The position numbers were made by a program, and so were the translations under genes. 64,000 nt of DNA from Desulfarculus baarsii DSM 2075. Lineage in GTDB: Bacteria > Desulfobacterota > Desulfarculia > Desulfarculales > Desulfarculaceae. Of this stretch, positions 19,809 through 27,541 are shown one piece after another (within the stretch, counting starts at the first letter, position 1; each line of letters begins with the position of its first letter). The notes under the pieces were generated by a model. The model made no database searches. It was given only the letters and a program-made list of their open reading frames with translations, and was not told where the DNA came from. The stretch covers positions 1,019,501 to 1,083,500 of the forward strand of contig NC_014365.1 of the NCBI RefSeq assembly GCF_000143965.1, in the 5' to 3' direction.

Positions 19809-20465
19809 CTAGGGCTTGTCGGTCTTGGGCCGCTTGACCTTCAGGCGGGTGTAGATGTTGCGGGCGGTGTAGAGCGCCCCCAGGGGATTGTGGGCCAGCA
19901 CGCGGTCCTTGACGGCCAAGACCGTCACCGGCGCTTGGGAATGCTTGATGAACAGGGTGTCGTCGCCCACGCACAGGCCCAGGATGATGTTGAGTTCGCA
20001 GCCGGCCTCGTCGAGCAGACGGGCTTGGCCGATGGGGTTGCACATGGGCTGGCGGCCGCCGCCAAAGGCCTTGTCCTCCACGGGCAGATCCACGTCGTCG
20101 GAGCTGAAGCCGCCGAACATGCAACAGGCCGAGGCCACCTCGAAGCCCTCGTTGCGCAGCAGGTTGGTGAACTTCTCGGCCTCCTCGGAGAGCCCCACGC
20201 AAAAAGCCACGCCCAGCTTCTTGAAACCGCGCAGCCTGGCGTAAAGCACCGTTTCCTCGACCCTGGTCAGTCGGCCATAGTCCTTCCAGGTGCGGGCCAC
20301 GTCCTGGGCCATGCGCTGGTTTTCGGGCTCGGCCAGCTTTTGGCGCGAATACTCCAGCTCGGCTTGCCTGGTGATGGTGGGGCAGTCGGGCGGGGCGGTG
20401 GAAAAGTCGCCGAAAAAGCACTTCTTTTTGGCGCAATAACTACACGCCGTCTGCTCGTCGCTCAT
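19809..20465 (-). CDS. DUF1847 cysteine-rich metal-binding protein
   Basis: A 218-residue DUF1847 protein. The N terminus has Cys8, Cys11, Cys16 and Cys28 (CSYCAKKKC, then CPT), probably a zinc or Fe-S site. The body continues with GVAFCVGLSEEAEKF, the CCMFGG motif, the CNP-type segment (QPMCNPIGQA) and GLCVGDDTLFIKHS, all family hallmarks. The function is not known; the family is common in anaerobes. It is the first gene after a strong promoter with a TetR-like dyad. Confidence 0.85.
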   Translation of the reverse strand: MSDEQTACSYCAKKKCFFGDFSTAPPDCPTITRQAELEYSRQKLAEPENQRMAQDVARTWKDYGRLTRVEETVLYARLRGFKKLGVAFCVGLSEEAEKFTNLLRNEGFEVASACCMFGGFSSDDVDLPVEDKAFGGGRQPMCNPIGQARLLDEAGCELNIILGLCVGDDTLFIKHSQAPVTVLAVKDRVLAHNPLGALYTARNIYTRLKVKRPKTDKP

Positions 20466-20578
20466 TGGTCCCTCCTGCTGGGCTAATGGCCCGGCGCGGG
20501 GTCAGCCACGGAGATGATCGGGCGATGATGGGCTGCCGCCCGGCCGCCGCGTCCGATCGGTCTGCCAGACAATAAATC

Positions 20579-20622
20579 GAACGCTCGTTCTGTTTATAAG
20601 GCAAGGCCAGCGGCCCTGTCAA
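20579..20622 (-). promoter_or_regulatory. Strong sigma-70 promoter with overlapping TetR-type operator
   Basis: Leftward, TTGACA (20622-20617) and TATAAA (20598-20593) are 18 bp apart. Three bases beyond the -10 lies the dyad GAACG-CT-CGTTC (20579-20590), the type of short palindrome recognised by many TetR-family repressors. A repressor there would cover the transcription start. The target is the DUF1847-PNPOx unit. Confidence 0.65.
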
Positions 20623-20630
20623 CGTAAATG

Positions 20631-21101
20631 CTACTTGGCTTCGACCAGGGGTTGGCCTTCGCAGATGAAGCTGATGCCCTGATTGGCTCGCGCGCCGATC
20701 ATCACCGCCTGGATCACCGGCTGGTTGATCGGCTGGCCGGCGCGCCAACGCACCAGGAAGCAGGCCCCCGAACCGCCGTGGGCGTCGCTCTCGGCCACCA
20801 CGAAACGCGTGGCGGCCAGCGGCGCGATGGAAAGCGGCTTGTCGAGGAACGACTTGAGCACCCGCCCGTCGGAGCCGCGATATTCGAGCATCGTCAGCTC
20901 CAGAGGCCGCCAGGGGTCGGCGTTGCGCACGCTGATGGTGATGGTCAGCAGAAATTCGTTTGGTTTGTCGCCGTGGTAGATGTGCGAATAGGCCGGCACG
21001 TAGACCAGTTGACCGCTCGATGTCTGGGGCTGGGCCTGGGCCGGAAGCCAGACGGTCAGGGTCAACAGCGCCGCCAGCAGGGCGCGAGTGCAGTGACGCA
21101 T
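20631..21101 (-). CDS. DUF3124 exported protein
   Basis: A 156-residue exported protein. A signal peptide (CTRALLAALLTLTVWLPAQAQ) precedes a beta-rich domain with LVYVPAYSHIYHG and FLLTITISVRNADP, matching DUF3124. Function unknown. ATG 21101 was chosen over the one at 21125 because GGGGGAG lies just before it and the signal peptide then begins cleanly. It stands between fpg (upstream, same strand) and the DUF1847 promoter. Confidence 0.8.
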   Translation of the reverse strand: MRHCTRALLAALLTLTVWLPAQAQPQTSSGQLVYVPAYSHIYHGDKPNEFLLTITISVRNADPWRPLELTMLEYRGSDGRVLKSFLDKPLSIAPLAATRFVVAESDAHGGSGACFLVRWRAGQPINQPVIQAVMIGARANQGISFICEGQPLVEAK

Positions 21102-21133
21102 GATGCTCCCCCAAAAGTTCATCATGGCTCAGC

Positions 21134-21952
21134 CTAGCACTTTTCCTGGCAGGCGGGGCAGAAATGTGTCCCCCGGCCGGCCACGACGATGCGCTCGACG
21201 GGTTGGCCGCAGACCGGGCAGGGCTGGCCGGTCCGGCGATAGACGCGGTGGCTGTGCTGGAAGGTTCCGGCGCGGCCATGGGCGTCCATGAAATTGCGCA
21301 CGCTGCTGCCGCCTTGCTCCAGCGCTTCCAGGAGGGTCTGGCGCAGGGCCCGGTGCAGGCGGTCCAGGTCGTCAGCGCTCAGGGCGCGGGGGTCGGCCAA
21401 GGGCGAGAGCCCGGCGCGGTGCAGGCTCTCGTCGGCGTAGATGTTGCCGACCCCGGCCAGCACGCGCTGGTCGAGGAGCACGTTTTTGAGCTTGCCGCCC
21501 CGCGCGCCGACCAGGGTGGCGAAGGCCTCGGCCTCCAACTCCAGGGCGTCGGGGCCCATGTTGGCCAGAGGTCCGTTTTGCAGGGCCTGGGCGTCGGGGC
21601 AATAGTTGAGCCGGCCGAACTTGCGCATGTCGCGGTAAAACAGGCTCTGGCCGTCATCGAGATCGATGCGCGCGTGGATGTGATCGGCCTGGGGGGCCTG
21701 GTCGGCCACGATGACCTGGCCGGTCATGCGCAGGTGGATGGTCATAAACGCGCCCTGGTCCAGGCCCAGGATCAAGAGCTTGCCGTGGCGGGCGGTGGCG
21801 GTTATGCTTTTGCCGCCCAGGCCGTCGGCAAAGGCCCGGGCGTCGGGCAAGACGGCTTTGGCGTAGTTGATCTGCACGGCCACGATGGCGCGGCCCAGCA
21901 CGGCCGGCTCCAGGGTGCGGCGCACGCATTCGACTTCGGGCAGTTCGGGCAT
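21134..21952 (-). CDS. mutM: Formamidopyrimidine-DNA glycosylase (Fpg/MutM)
   Basis: A 272-residue base-excision repair enzyme that removes 8-oxoguanine and ring-opened purines. The mature N terminus PELPEVE carries the catalytic Pro2 and Glu3; Lys and Arg of the helix-two-turn-helix lie in VLLDQRVLAGVGNIYADE; the C-terminal zinc finger is CPVCG...CPACQEKC. The start is fixed by the need for Pro at position 2. Confidence 0.96.
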   Translation of the reverse strand: MPELPEVECVRRTLEPAVLGRAIVAVQINYAKAVLPDARAFADGLGGKSITATARHGKLLILGLDQGAFMTIHLRMTGQVIVADQAPQADHIHARIDLDDGQSLFYRDMRKFGRLNYCPDAQALQNGPLANMGPDALELEAEAFATLVGARGGKLKNVLLDQRVLAGVGNIYADESLHRAGLSPLADPRALSADDLDRLHRALRQTLLEALEQGGSSVRNFMDAHGRAGTFQHSHRVYRRTGQPCPVCGQPVERIVVAGRGTHFCPACQEKC

Positions 21953-22025
21953 GGGTGGGCGAGCCTTGTTTTGGGGGTGAGGGGCGCGAACGTCATTTTT
22001 GGCGTTTTGCCCCATTATTCTGTGG

Positions 22026-22054
22026 TTGACACAAATTGTCGTCCTATATAGAGT
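22026..22054 (+). promoter_or_regulatory. Sigma-70 promoter of the DUF6485-GAF-mreB unit
   Basis: TTGACA at 22026-22031 and TAGAGT at 22049-22054 are 17 bp apart. The predicted leader is about 65 bases to the ATG at 22128. Confidence 0.5.
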
Positions 22055-22127
22055 GGTTCAGCGCAACTTGTGCTCATTTCGCCACAATTAGATTTTTTAA
22101 CCATCAAGTTTCGACGCGAGGCGCGCC

Positions 22128-22349
22128 ATGGCCGACCTTCAAAAGATGAAAGACGCCTGCCCCAATTATAAGGCCAATCTGGCCCAATGCACTTGCAGCT
22201 ATGGCTCTTGCGACAAAACAGGGTTATGCTGTCAATGCGTGAGCTACCACCGCAAGGCGGGGCAGATCCCCGGATGCTTCTTTTCGGCCGAGGGCGAGGC
22301 CAGCTATGATCGTTCCTACGCCAATTTCTGCCGCGACATCGGTCGCTAG
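22128..22349 (+). CDS. DUF6485 small cysteine-rich protein
   Basis: A 73-residue cytoplasmic protein of the DUF6485 family. Seven cysteines fall in a pattern of CPNY, CTCSYGSC and CCQCVSYHR, followed by GCFF and NFC. The pattern suggests a zinc or iron-sulfur knuckle. Short proteins of this type are widespread in anaerobic Desulfobacterota and Firmicutes, but their function is not established. The next gene, a GAF protein, begins about 20 bp later. Confidence 0.82.
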   Translation: MADLQKMKDACPNYKANLAQCTCSYGSCDKTGLCCQCVSYHRKAGQIPGCFFSAEGEASYDRSYANFCRDIGR

Positions 22350-22370
22350 GCGCGAAAGACCAGCGCATTG

Positions 22371-23336
22371 ATGGATTCGCGGCGCGAGCTTTCCGACGCC
22401 ATTGAGCTTTTGGCCGACATCGTCGAGGCTTTCACGGCGGCGCTTTTCGTCAGGCAGCCCGGCGAGGAGGGCCTGCGGGCGGTGGCCTGGCACTCGCTGG
22501 GCAAATCATTCCGCCACGACGAGATGATCAAGCCGGGCGAGGGCCTGGTGGGTTACGCGGCCAAGCACGGCCAGATCATCGACGTCGACCGCCACCGGGT
22601 CAGTTCCGACGCCACGGGCATCTACGCCGACGACGAAGACATCAAGGCCCTTTTGGTCATGCCGGTGAGCGACTTTGGCGTGCTGGCGGTCGACATCAAG
22701 AGCCGCCCGGTCTTTGGCGAACGCGAGAAAAAGACCGTGCGTGATTTCGCCAAATTTTTCGCCAACATGATGCTGCACCACGACGTGTGCTGCCGCGAGG
22801 CCATGTATGGCCGCATCCTCGATCTGCTCTACGAGGTGGAAAACGCTTCGTTGACCCTGGGCGAGGCGCGGGAGTTTTACCGCGCCGTTCTGGACGCCGG
22901 CCGCCGCTACACCGGGCTGCCCATGGGCCTGCTCTGCCTGCTGCACCCTGGGCGGCGTCAGTTCACCGTCGAGGCCGTGGACGGGCCGTCGCTGAGCACC
23001 CTGCGCGGGCGATCCTTTCCCGTCTCGCAGGGGCTGATCGGCCTGGTCATGCGCAAGGCCAACCCCCTGTGCCACAACAAGCTCAAGCCGCTCAAGGGAA
23101 AGTCGTATCTTGTGTCGCCAGACGAGCAGATCAGGGGTTACAATGCATTTTTGGGAGTTCCGCTCATCTCGTGGAAGCGCTTGATCGGCGTGTGGGCCTT
23201 TGCCGGCTCCACCGAGCGCGTGGTCGACGAGGAAGAACTGCGGGCTTTGCAATTGGCCGGCCACCGCGTGGCGGCCACCATCGAACACTGTGGCCTGTGC
23301 CAGGGCGTTGGCCCGACGCCGGGCGGGCTTTCGTGA
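22371..23336 (+). CDS. Tandem GAF-domain protein upstream of MreB
   Basis: A 321-residue soluble protein with two GAF domains, about 5-135 (KPGEGLVGYAAKHGQIIDV) and 155-305 (VSQGLIGLVMRKANP, FLGVPLISWKRLIGVWAF). No output domain is seen, so it may regulate a partner by direct binding. Cysteines at the domain junction (DVCCRE) and the end (HCGLC) could be redox-active. Eleven bases separate it from mreB, suggesting it adjusts shape or growth to a small-molecule or redox signal; that is inference. TTG 22368 is an alternative start. Confidence 0.82.
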   Translation: MDSRRELSDAIELLADIVEAFTAALFVRQPGEEGLRAVAWHSLGKSFRHDEMIKPGEGLVGYAAKHGQIIDVDRHRVSSDATGIYADDEDIKALLVMPVSDFGVLAVDIKSRPVFGEREKKTVRDFAKFFANMMLHHDVCCREAMYGRILDLLYEVENASLTLGEAREFYRAVLDAGRRYTGLPMGLLCLLHPGRRQFTVEAVDGPSLSTLRGRSFPVSQGLIGLVMRKANPLCHNKLKPLKGKSYLVSPDEQIRGYNAFLGVPLISWKRLIGVWAFAGSTERVVDEEELRALQLAGHRVAATIEHCGLCQGVGPTPGGLS

Positions 23337-23348
23337 TGAGGGAGCGCC

Positions 23349-24374
23349 ATGCTGTTTGACAAATTGATCGGCTTGTTCGCCAAAGACATGGCCATGGACC
23401 TGGGCACGGCCAACACCCTGATCTTCATCAAGGGCCAGGGCGTGGTGCTTAACGAGCCTTCGGTGGTGGCGGTGCAGCGCGGCACGGGCAAGACCGTGGC
23501 CGTGGGCCACATGGCCAAGGAATACCTGGGCCGCACCAACCCATCGATCATCGCCTCGCGGCCATTGCGCGATGGCGTCATCGCCGACTTCGACATGACG
23601 CGCATCATGATCAAGGAGTTTGTCACCCAGGTGCGCTCCATGGCCGGGCTGGTGCGGCCGCGCATGCTCATCGGCGTGCCCAGCGGCGTGACCCAAGTCG
23701 AGAAACGGGCGGTCATCGAGAGCGCCGAGCAGGCCGGGGCCCGTGACGTTTTCCTCATCGAGGAGCCCATGGCCGCGGCCATCGGGGCCAACCTGCCCAT
23801 CGGCGAGCCCAGGGGCTCGATGATCATCGACATCGGCGGCGGCACCACCGAGGTGGCGGTTATCGCCATGTATTCGACGGTCTACTCCGAGTCGGTGCGC
23901 GTGGCCGGCGATGAGGCCAACGAGGCGGTGATGCGCTATGTCCAGAAAAAATATCAGATGCAGATTGGCGAAAACACCGCCGAGCAGATAAAAATAAACA
24001 TAGGTTCGGCGTTTGCCCTGGATAACCCCCTGACCATGGACATCAACGGCAAGGATGTGGTCCAGGGCATCCCCAAGATGGTCACCGTCAACGACGCCGA
24101 GATTCGCGAGGCCATGTCCGAGCCTGTTTCGGTGATCATCGACAGCGTGCGCCGCGCCTTTGAAAAAACGCCGCCCGAGTTGGCCGCCGACGTGGCCGAG
24201 CAGGGCCTGGTTTTGGCCGGGGGCGGGGCGTTGATCCGGGGCCTGGACAAGCTTTTGTCCAAGGAACTGAAGATGAAGGTCCACGTGGCCGACGATCCGC
24301 TGACCTCGGTCGTCATGGGCGCGGGCATCGCCCTCAACAACATGCGCCACTATCGACGAGTGTTTATCAACTGA
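23349..24374 (+). CDS. mreB: Rod shape-determining protein MreB
   Basis: A 341-residue bacterial actin. It carries the nucleotide-binding motifs MDLGTANTL (phosphate 1), MIIDIGGGTTEVAVIA (phosphate 2) and LAGGGALIRGLDK (adenosine), plus the membrane-associated N terminus MLFDKLIGLF. It polymerises under the inner membrane and guides the elongasome. mreC, mreD and rodA are not in this stretch, so this copy is separated from the classical mre operon. Confidence 0.97.
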   Translation: MLFDKLIGLFAKDMAMDLGTANTLIFIKGQGVVLNEPSVVAVQRGTGKTVAVGHMAKEYLGRTNPSIIASRPLRDGVIADFDMTRIMIKEFVTQVRSMAGLVRPRMLIGVPSGVTQVEKRAVIESAEQAGARDVFLIEEPMAAAIGANLPIGEPRGSMIIDIGGGTTEVAVIAMYSTVYSESVRVAGDEANEAVMRYVQKKYQMQIGENTAEQIKINIGSAFALDNPLTMDINGKDVVQGIPKMVTVNDAEIREAMSEPVSVIIDSVRRAFEKTPPELAADVAEQGLVLAGGGALIRGLDKLLSKELKMKVHVADDPLTSVVMGAGIALNNMRHYRRVFIN

Positions 24375-24391
24375 CCATCAGCCTAAGGAAT

Positions 24392-24589
24392 ATGCATTTG
24401 GCCAACAGACTGGAAGCAGGGGACATGGAGGACCGCGTCAGTTGCTTCGGTCACTTCGACCGCGAAGACGTGATCTGCTTGGTTCACTGCGCCCTGCACT
24501 TCGAGTGCGCCGCCGCCCGTGAGCAAAGCCAGGCCCACCGCTTTTTCGATGAATCGCTGGAGACGATGCCCTTGGCCTACAGCGCCTGA
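24392..24589 (+). CDS. Small cysteine-motif protein downstream of mreB
   Basis: A 65-residue protein I do not recognise by name. Four cysteines are spaced C18-x10-C29-x3-C33-x5-C39 in a segment SCFGHFDREDVICLVHCALHFEC, quoted here only by its ends SCFGHFD and HFEC. Such spacing suggests a metal site. It follows mreB by 17 bp after AAGGA. ATG 24392 sits very close to that site, so TTG 24398 or ATG 24425 may be the true start. Its end overlaps the convergent next gene by 13 bp. Confidence 0.55.
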   Translation: MHLANRLEAGDMEDRVSCFGHFDREDVICLVHCALHFECAAAREQSQAHRFFDESLETMPLAYSA

Positions 24590-25572
24590 TCGTCAACGCC
24601 GCCGCCTGGCGGCCGGGACGCGTTTTGCCCGGCCTCGCCCAGGACGTCGGCCCGCGGCTCCGGCGGCGGCCAGCAACGGCCGCCAGGGCCGTGCAATGCC
24701 CGCCAGTGGCTTTCATCCATGCCTTGGCGGCGCGCCTTTTGCCGCCTGCGCCGCCAGACCAGACCAGCCCCCGCCAACAACGAAAACAGCGCCCACAGCG
24801 TGCCGCCGGCGGTCAACAGGGCCAGCCACGAAAAACGCTCCGCCATGTCTTGGCGAAATTGTTTTTCCAGCCCGGCCAGCGAGCGGCCGCAGGCGACCAT
24901 GAACGCCGCGCTGGGCTCCAGGCCATGGGCCAGGCCGGCCAACACCTGGCGCAAGGCCGCGTCGCCGTGGTTGTTAAGAAACCAACTGACGAAATAATAC
25001 GACTGGGCATAGGCCAGGGCCGCCGCGCCCTCCTCGGCCGGAAAGCCTTCGGCCAGCGCGCCCAGGGGCGGCAACTGGTCGGCCAGCACGCCGCCGGCCA
25101 TGGTCGGCGCGCGGCCCCAGGCCGTCTCGCCCGAGAGGATCATGGCCAGGCCTTCCTCCAGCCACAGAGGCAACCGACGGCCGCCCATGGCCGGCGCCAG
25201 ATGCAAATGCATCAACTCGTGGGCCAGCACGTGATCGAATTGTTCGGCCCCGCCCAGCAGGGCCGGCGACTTGATGACGATCTCGCCGCGCAGGGGCAGG
25301 GCCAGGCCGTCGGCCCAGGCCGGCGCGCCCAGTTGCTCCATGCGCCGGGCAAAGGCGTCGTTGTCGGCGATGACGCTGACGACGATGCGTCGCGGGCTGG
25401 CCCCGGTCCATTGGGCCAGGCGCGGGGCCAGTTGCGCGACGCTTTGGCGGGTGTGTTGGGCCAGGCGGGCGTTGTCGGCCTGGACGGTGATGTCGGCCGC
25501 CGCGCCAACGGCGGGCCAAGCCGCCGCCAGCAGCCAGATCAGCGCCGCCGGCAACCAGGCCCGCGGGCTCAC
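24577..25572 (-). CDS. Exported peptidase-MA-like membrane protein
   Basis: A 331-residue protein with a signal peptide (1-24), a gluzincin-like domain with the zinc motif HELMH in VLAHELMHLHL and a downstream Glu in WLEEGLAMILSGE, and one membrane segment at about 248-270 (LALLTAGGTLWALFSLLAGAG). This fits the peptidase MA family of zinc metallopeptidases anchored in the inner membrane with the active site outside. The substrate is unknown. It overlaps the DUF167 gene upstream by four bases. Confidence 0.78.
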   Translation of the reverse strand: MSPRAWLPAALIWLLAAAWPAVGAAADITVQADNARLAQHTRQSVAQLAPRLAQWTGASPRRIVVSVIADNDAFARRMEQLGAPAWADGLALPLRGEIVIKSPALLGGAEQFDHVLAHELMHLHLAPAMGGRRLPLWLEEGLAMILSGETAWGRAPTMAGGVLADQLPPLGALAEGFPAEEGAAALAYAQSYYFVSWFLNNHGDAALRQVLAGLAHGLEPSAAFMVACGRSLAGLEKQFRQDMAERFSWLALLTAGGTLWALFSLLAGAGLVWRRRRQKARRQGMDESHWRALHGPGGRCWPPPEPRADVLGEAGQNASRPPGGGVDDQAL

Positions 25573-25856
25573 AGGCCCAGCCTCGCCAGCAGTTGCTCGC
25601 GGCCCAAGCCCTTGACCAGCAAGCGCTTTTGCCGTGAGCGCGGCCCCGAGGCCAGGCTGACGTCACGGCGGGGAAGGCTCAGGGCCTTGGCCACCAGGCG
25701 CAAGAGGGCCTCGTTGGCCTGGCCGTCCACCGGCGGGGCGCACAGGCGCACCTTCAGCGCGCCGCCTTCCTCGCCGGCCAACTGGTCACGGCTGGCGCGC
25801 GGGCTGACCCGCACGGCGAAGCTGAGCCCGCCGTTTTCGTCTTTGATTTGGAGCAT
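25569..25856 (-). CDS. DUF167 (YggU-like) protein
   Basis: A 95-residue protein of the DUF167/YggU family: FAVRVSPRASRDQL and the VDGQANEALLRLVAKAL helix with SLASGPRSRQKRLLV are diagnostic. Function unknown; the family is highly conserved across bacteria and eukaryotes. Co-transcribed with the DivIVA gene before it (12 bp) and the peptidase-like gene after it. Confidence 0.88.
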   Translation of the reverse strand: MLQIKDENGGLSFAVRVSPRASRDQLAGEEGGALKVRLCAPPVDGQANEALLRLVAKALSLPRRDVSLASGPRSRQKRLLVKGLGREQLLARLGL

Positions 25857-25868
25857 CGGGAGGGCCGG

Positions 25869-26372
25869 CTATTTGCTGGCGGGGCTGCGCAGAATCTTGA
25901 TCTTGTCTTCCAGGTCGGCCAGTTCGCGGTCGCGGTCCAGCTCCACGTCCAAAAGCTTCATGTGAGCCTCGACCAGCGAGCGCAGGCGCACCTCGAACTG
26001 CACGCGCTGGCGCTTGAGCTCGCCGATGTCGTCATGGATCTGGGCCAGGCGGTTGTGGGCCTGGCTGAGGATCTTTTCGGCCTGGAGTTCGGCCTCGGCC
26101 ACCAGAAGCTGGCTTTCGCGCTCGGCATTGGCCTTGATTTCATCAGCCATTTCGCGGGCTTGATTCAGCGCTGCCTCCAGGGTGTGATCACGGGCGCGCA
26201 GGTCTTTCAACTCGGCGCGGGCCTCGGCCAACTCGCCCTGCGCCTGGGCCAACTGACTTTCCAGGCCCCGCGCGAACTCGCCGACCTGGCTGATGAACGC
26301 GTCGACCTCCTGGGGGGAGTAACCACGCAGCCGTTTGGAAAAACCTTTGCGGTCGATATCTTCGCCCTTCAT
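25869..26372 (-). CDS. divIVA: DivIVA-domain protein
   Basis: A 167-residue coiled-coil protein. The N terminus DIDRKGFSKRLRGYSPQEVDAF is the DivIVA/GpsB membrane-curvature motif, followed by about 120 residues of heptad repeats. In Gram-positives DivIVA marks poles and division sites; in this group its role is less clear, probably polar or septal scaffolding. It heads a three-gene unit with DUF167 and the peptidase-like gene, behind a good promoter at 26415-26443. Confidence 0.88.
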   Translation of the reverse strand: MKGEDIDRKGFSKRLRGYSPQEVDAFISQVGEFARGLESQLAQAQGELAEARAELKDLRARDHTLEAALNQAREMADEIKANAERESQLLVAEAELQAEKILSQAHNRLAQIHDDIGELKRQRVQFEVRLRSLVEAHMKLLDVELDRDRELADLEDKIKILRSPASK

Positions 26373-26414
26373 ATTCGTTCTCCGCTGAGGGGCTTGGCCA
26401 AAAAAACTAGCGTT

Positions 26415-26443
26415 ATATTAGTATGTTATTTAGGCAATGTCAA
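26415..26443 (-). promoter_or_regulatory. Sigma-70 promoter of the divIVA unit
   Basis: Leftward, TTGACA (26443-26438) and TAATAT (26420-26415) are 17 bp apart. The leader would be about 35 bases. Confidence 0.6.
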
Positions 26444-26482
26444 CAGCCAAGCCGTGGCGTGGCCAGGGCCGGCGCGTGCTTC

Positions 26483-26512
26483 AAAAAAAAGGCCATCCAA
26501 AACTGGATGGCC
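26483..26512 (-). terminator. Rho-independent terminator after tRNA-Pro
   Basis: Read leftward, GGCCATCCA and its exact complement TGGATGGCC enclose a short loop and are followed by eight T. It lies 26 bp after the tRNA 3' end and keeps tRNA transcription out of the divIVA promoter. Confidence 0.85.
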
Positions 26513-26537
26513 GACCCCATGGGGCTTTTTCGGGTTA

Positions 26538-26614
26538 TGGTCGGGACGACTGGATTTGAACCAGCGACCCCTGCGTCCCGAACGCAGTGCTCTACCAGGC
26601 TGAGCCACGTCCCG
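26538..26614 (-). tRNA. tRNA-Pro (anticodon CGG)
   Basis: A complete cloverleaf: 7-bp acceptor stem CGGGACG/CGTCCCG, D arm with AGCCTGGTA, anticodon stem CTGCG/CGCAG around TTCGGGA (anticodon CGG), T arm with TTCAAAT. The CCA end is encoded (26540-26538) after discriminator A. A candidate promoter, TGGACA (26653-26648) and TACTAA (26630-26625), overlaps the end of the Nudix gene. Confidence 0.95.
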
Positions 26615-26660
26615 ACAGCGGGTATTAGTACACCAGGCCGCCGGCCCTGTCCACCTCTTT

Positions 26661-27296
26661 TTACGCCCGACCCCCGGCGGCGGCGATGATCGCCTCCACC
26701 CGGCCGCCCAGGCTCTCGACGAAGTTTTGCAGCATGCGGAAGGTGGCTCCCCAGATCACGTCGCCGTCGTGGGGCAAGGCCATCTGGCAGAACTTCATGC
26801 CGTCCCAGTCCACCTCCATCTGGCGGTAGTTATTGCGGTCGAGAACCTTGGCCAGGGGGGCCAGCAGCAGGCGGTCGACCTCCACCGGGTTGACCTGAAA
26901 CGTCGCCCCCGAGGCCACCAGCCCCAAAAACGGCGTGACCACGAAGCCGGTGATGGTCTGGAGTTGATCCAAGCGCGAGAGGACCTTGATCTGGTCCATG
27001 GGCACGCCGATCTCCTCGTTGGTCTCGCGCAGGGCGGTGTGGGCCAGGTCGCGGTCGCCACGTTCGGACATGCCGCCGGGAAAAGACACCTGGCCGGCGT
27101 GCTGGGGCAGCTCGGAACTGCGCTTGGTAAAGATCATCTGCACGGCCTGGCCGTCATCCCACAGGGGCATCAACACGCCGGCCGGCCGGCCCTTGCCGTT
27201 GGCGATCTCCAGCGGCCGCCGCCAGGCCAGGGCTTCTTGCAGGGCCTTGCCCACGGCCAACAGGCGCGTGGTGTAGAGTTCGTCCATGTCCTTCAC
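26661..27296 (-). CDS. Nudix hydrolase, CoA pyrophosphatase type
   Basis: A 211-residue Nudix protein. The CoA-pyrophosphatase signature QHAGQVSFPGGMSE runs straight into the Nudix box, with ALRETNEEIG giving the catalytic Glu residues that bind magnesium. Relatives (NudL, NUDT7/8) split CoA and oxidised CoA into 3',5'-ADP and 4'-phosphopantetheine. No other CoA-turnover genes are adjacent; panC/panD are 7 kb away. Substrate call is by family. Confidence 0.85.
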   Translation of the reverse strand: MKDMDELYTTRLLAVGKALQEALAWRRPLEIANGKGRPAGVLMPLWDDGQAVQMIFTKRSSELPQHAGQVSFPGGMSERGDRDLAHTALRETNEEIGVPMDQIKVLSRLDQLQTITGFVVTPFLGLVASGATFQVNPVEVDRLLLAPLAKVLDRNNYRQMEVDWDGMKFCQMALPHDGDVIWGATFRMLQNFVESLGGRVEAIIAAAGGRA

Positions 27297-27385
27297 CCAT
27301 CGACCGGCCGCTTCAGCCGGCCGCGCGCTAATAAAAATCGTTTGACCTCGCCACTAAAATATAATTCCGCCGGCACGATTGTCCA

Positions 27386-27398
27386 TATCTGGCAGATA
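27386..27398. promoter_or_regulatory. Short palindrome in the divergent Nudix / hydrolase region
   Basis: TATCTG-G-CAGATA lies midway in the 245 bp between the divergent Nudix and metallo-hydrolase genes, in an AT-rich island that also contains TATAAT (27360-27365). It could be a dimeric regulator site for either gene. No -35 at a proper distance was found for the TATAAT. Confidence 0.35.
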
Positions 27399-27541
27399 AT
27401 TATATTGCCGCGCGCCGGCGCGGTCCGGCGCGGCTTAAAGTTGACGCCGGGCGCGGCGCGGCCCTTCAGCCCAGGGCCGGGATGTGCTAAGTTCGGGGTG
27501 AAGGGCGCATGCGCCTTGGACCAACCACGACGGAGCACGCC

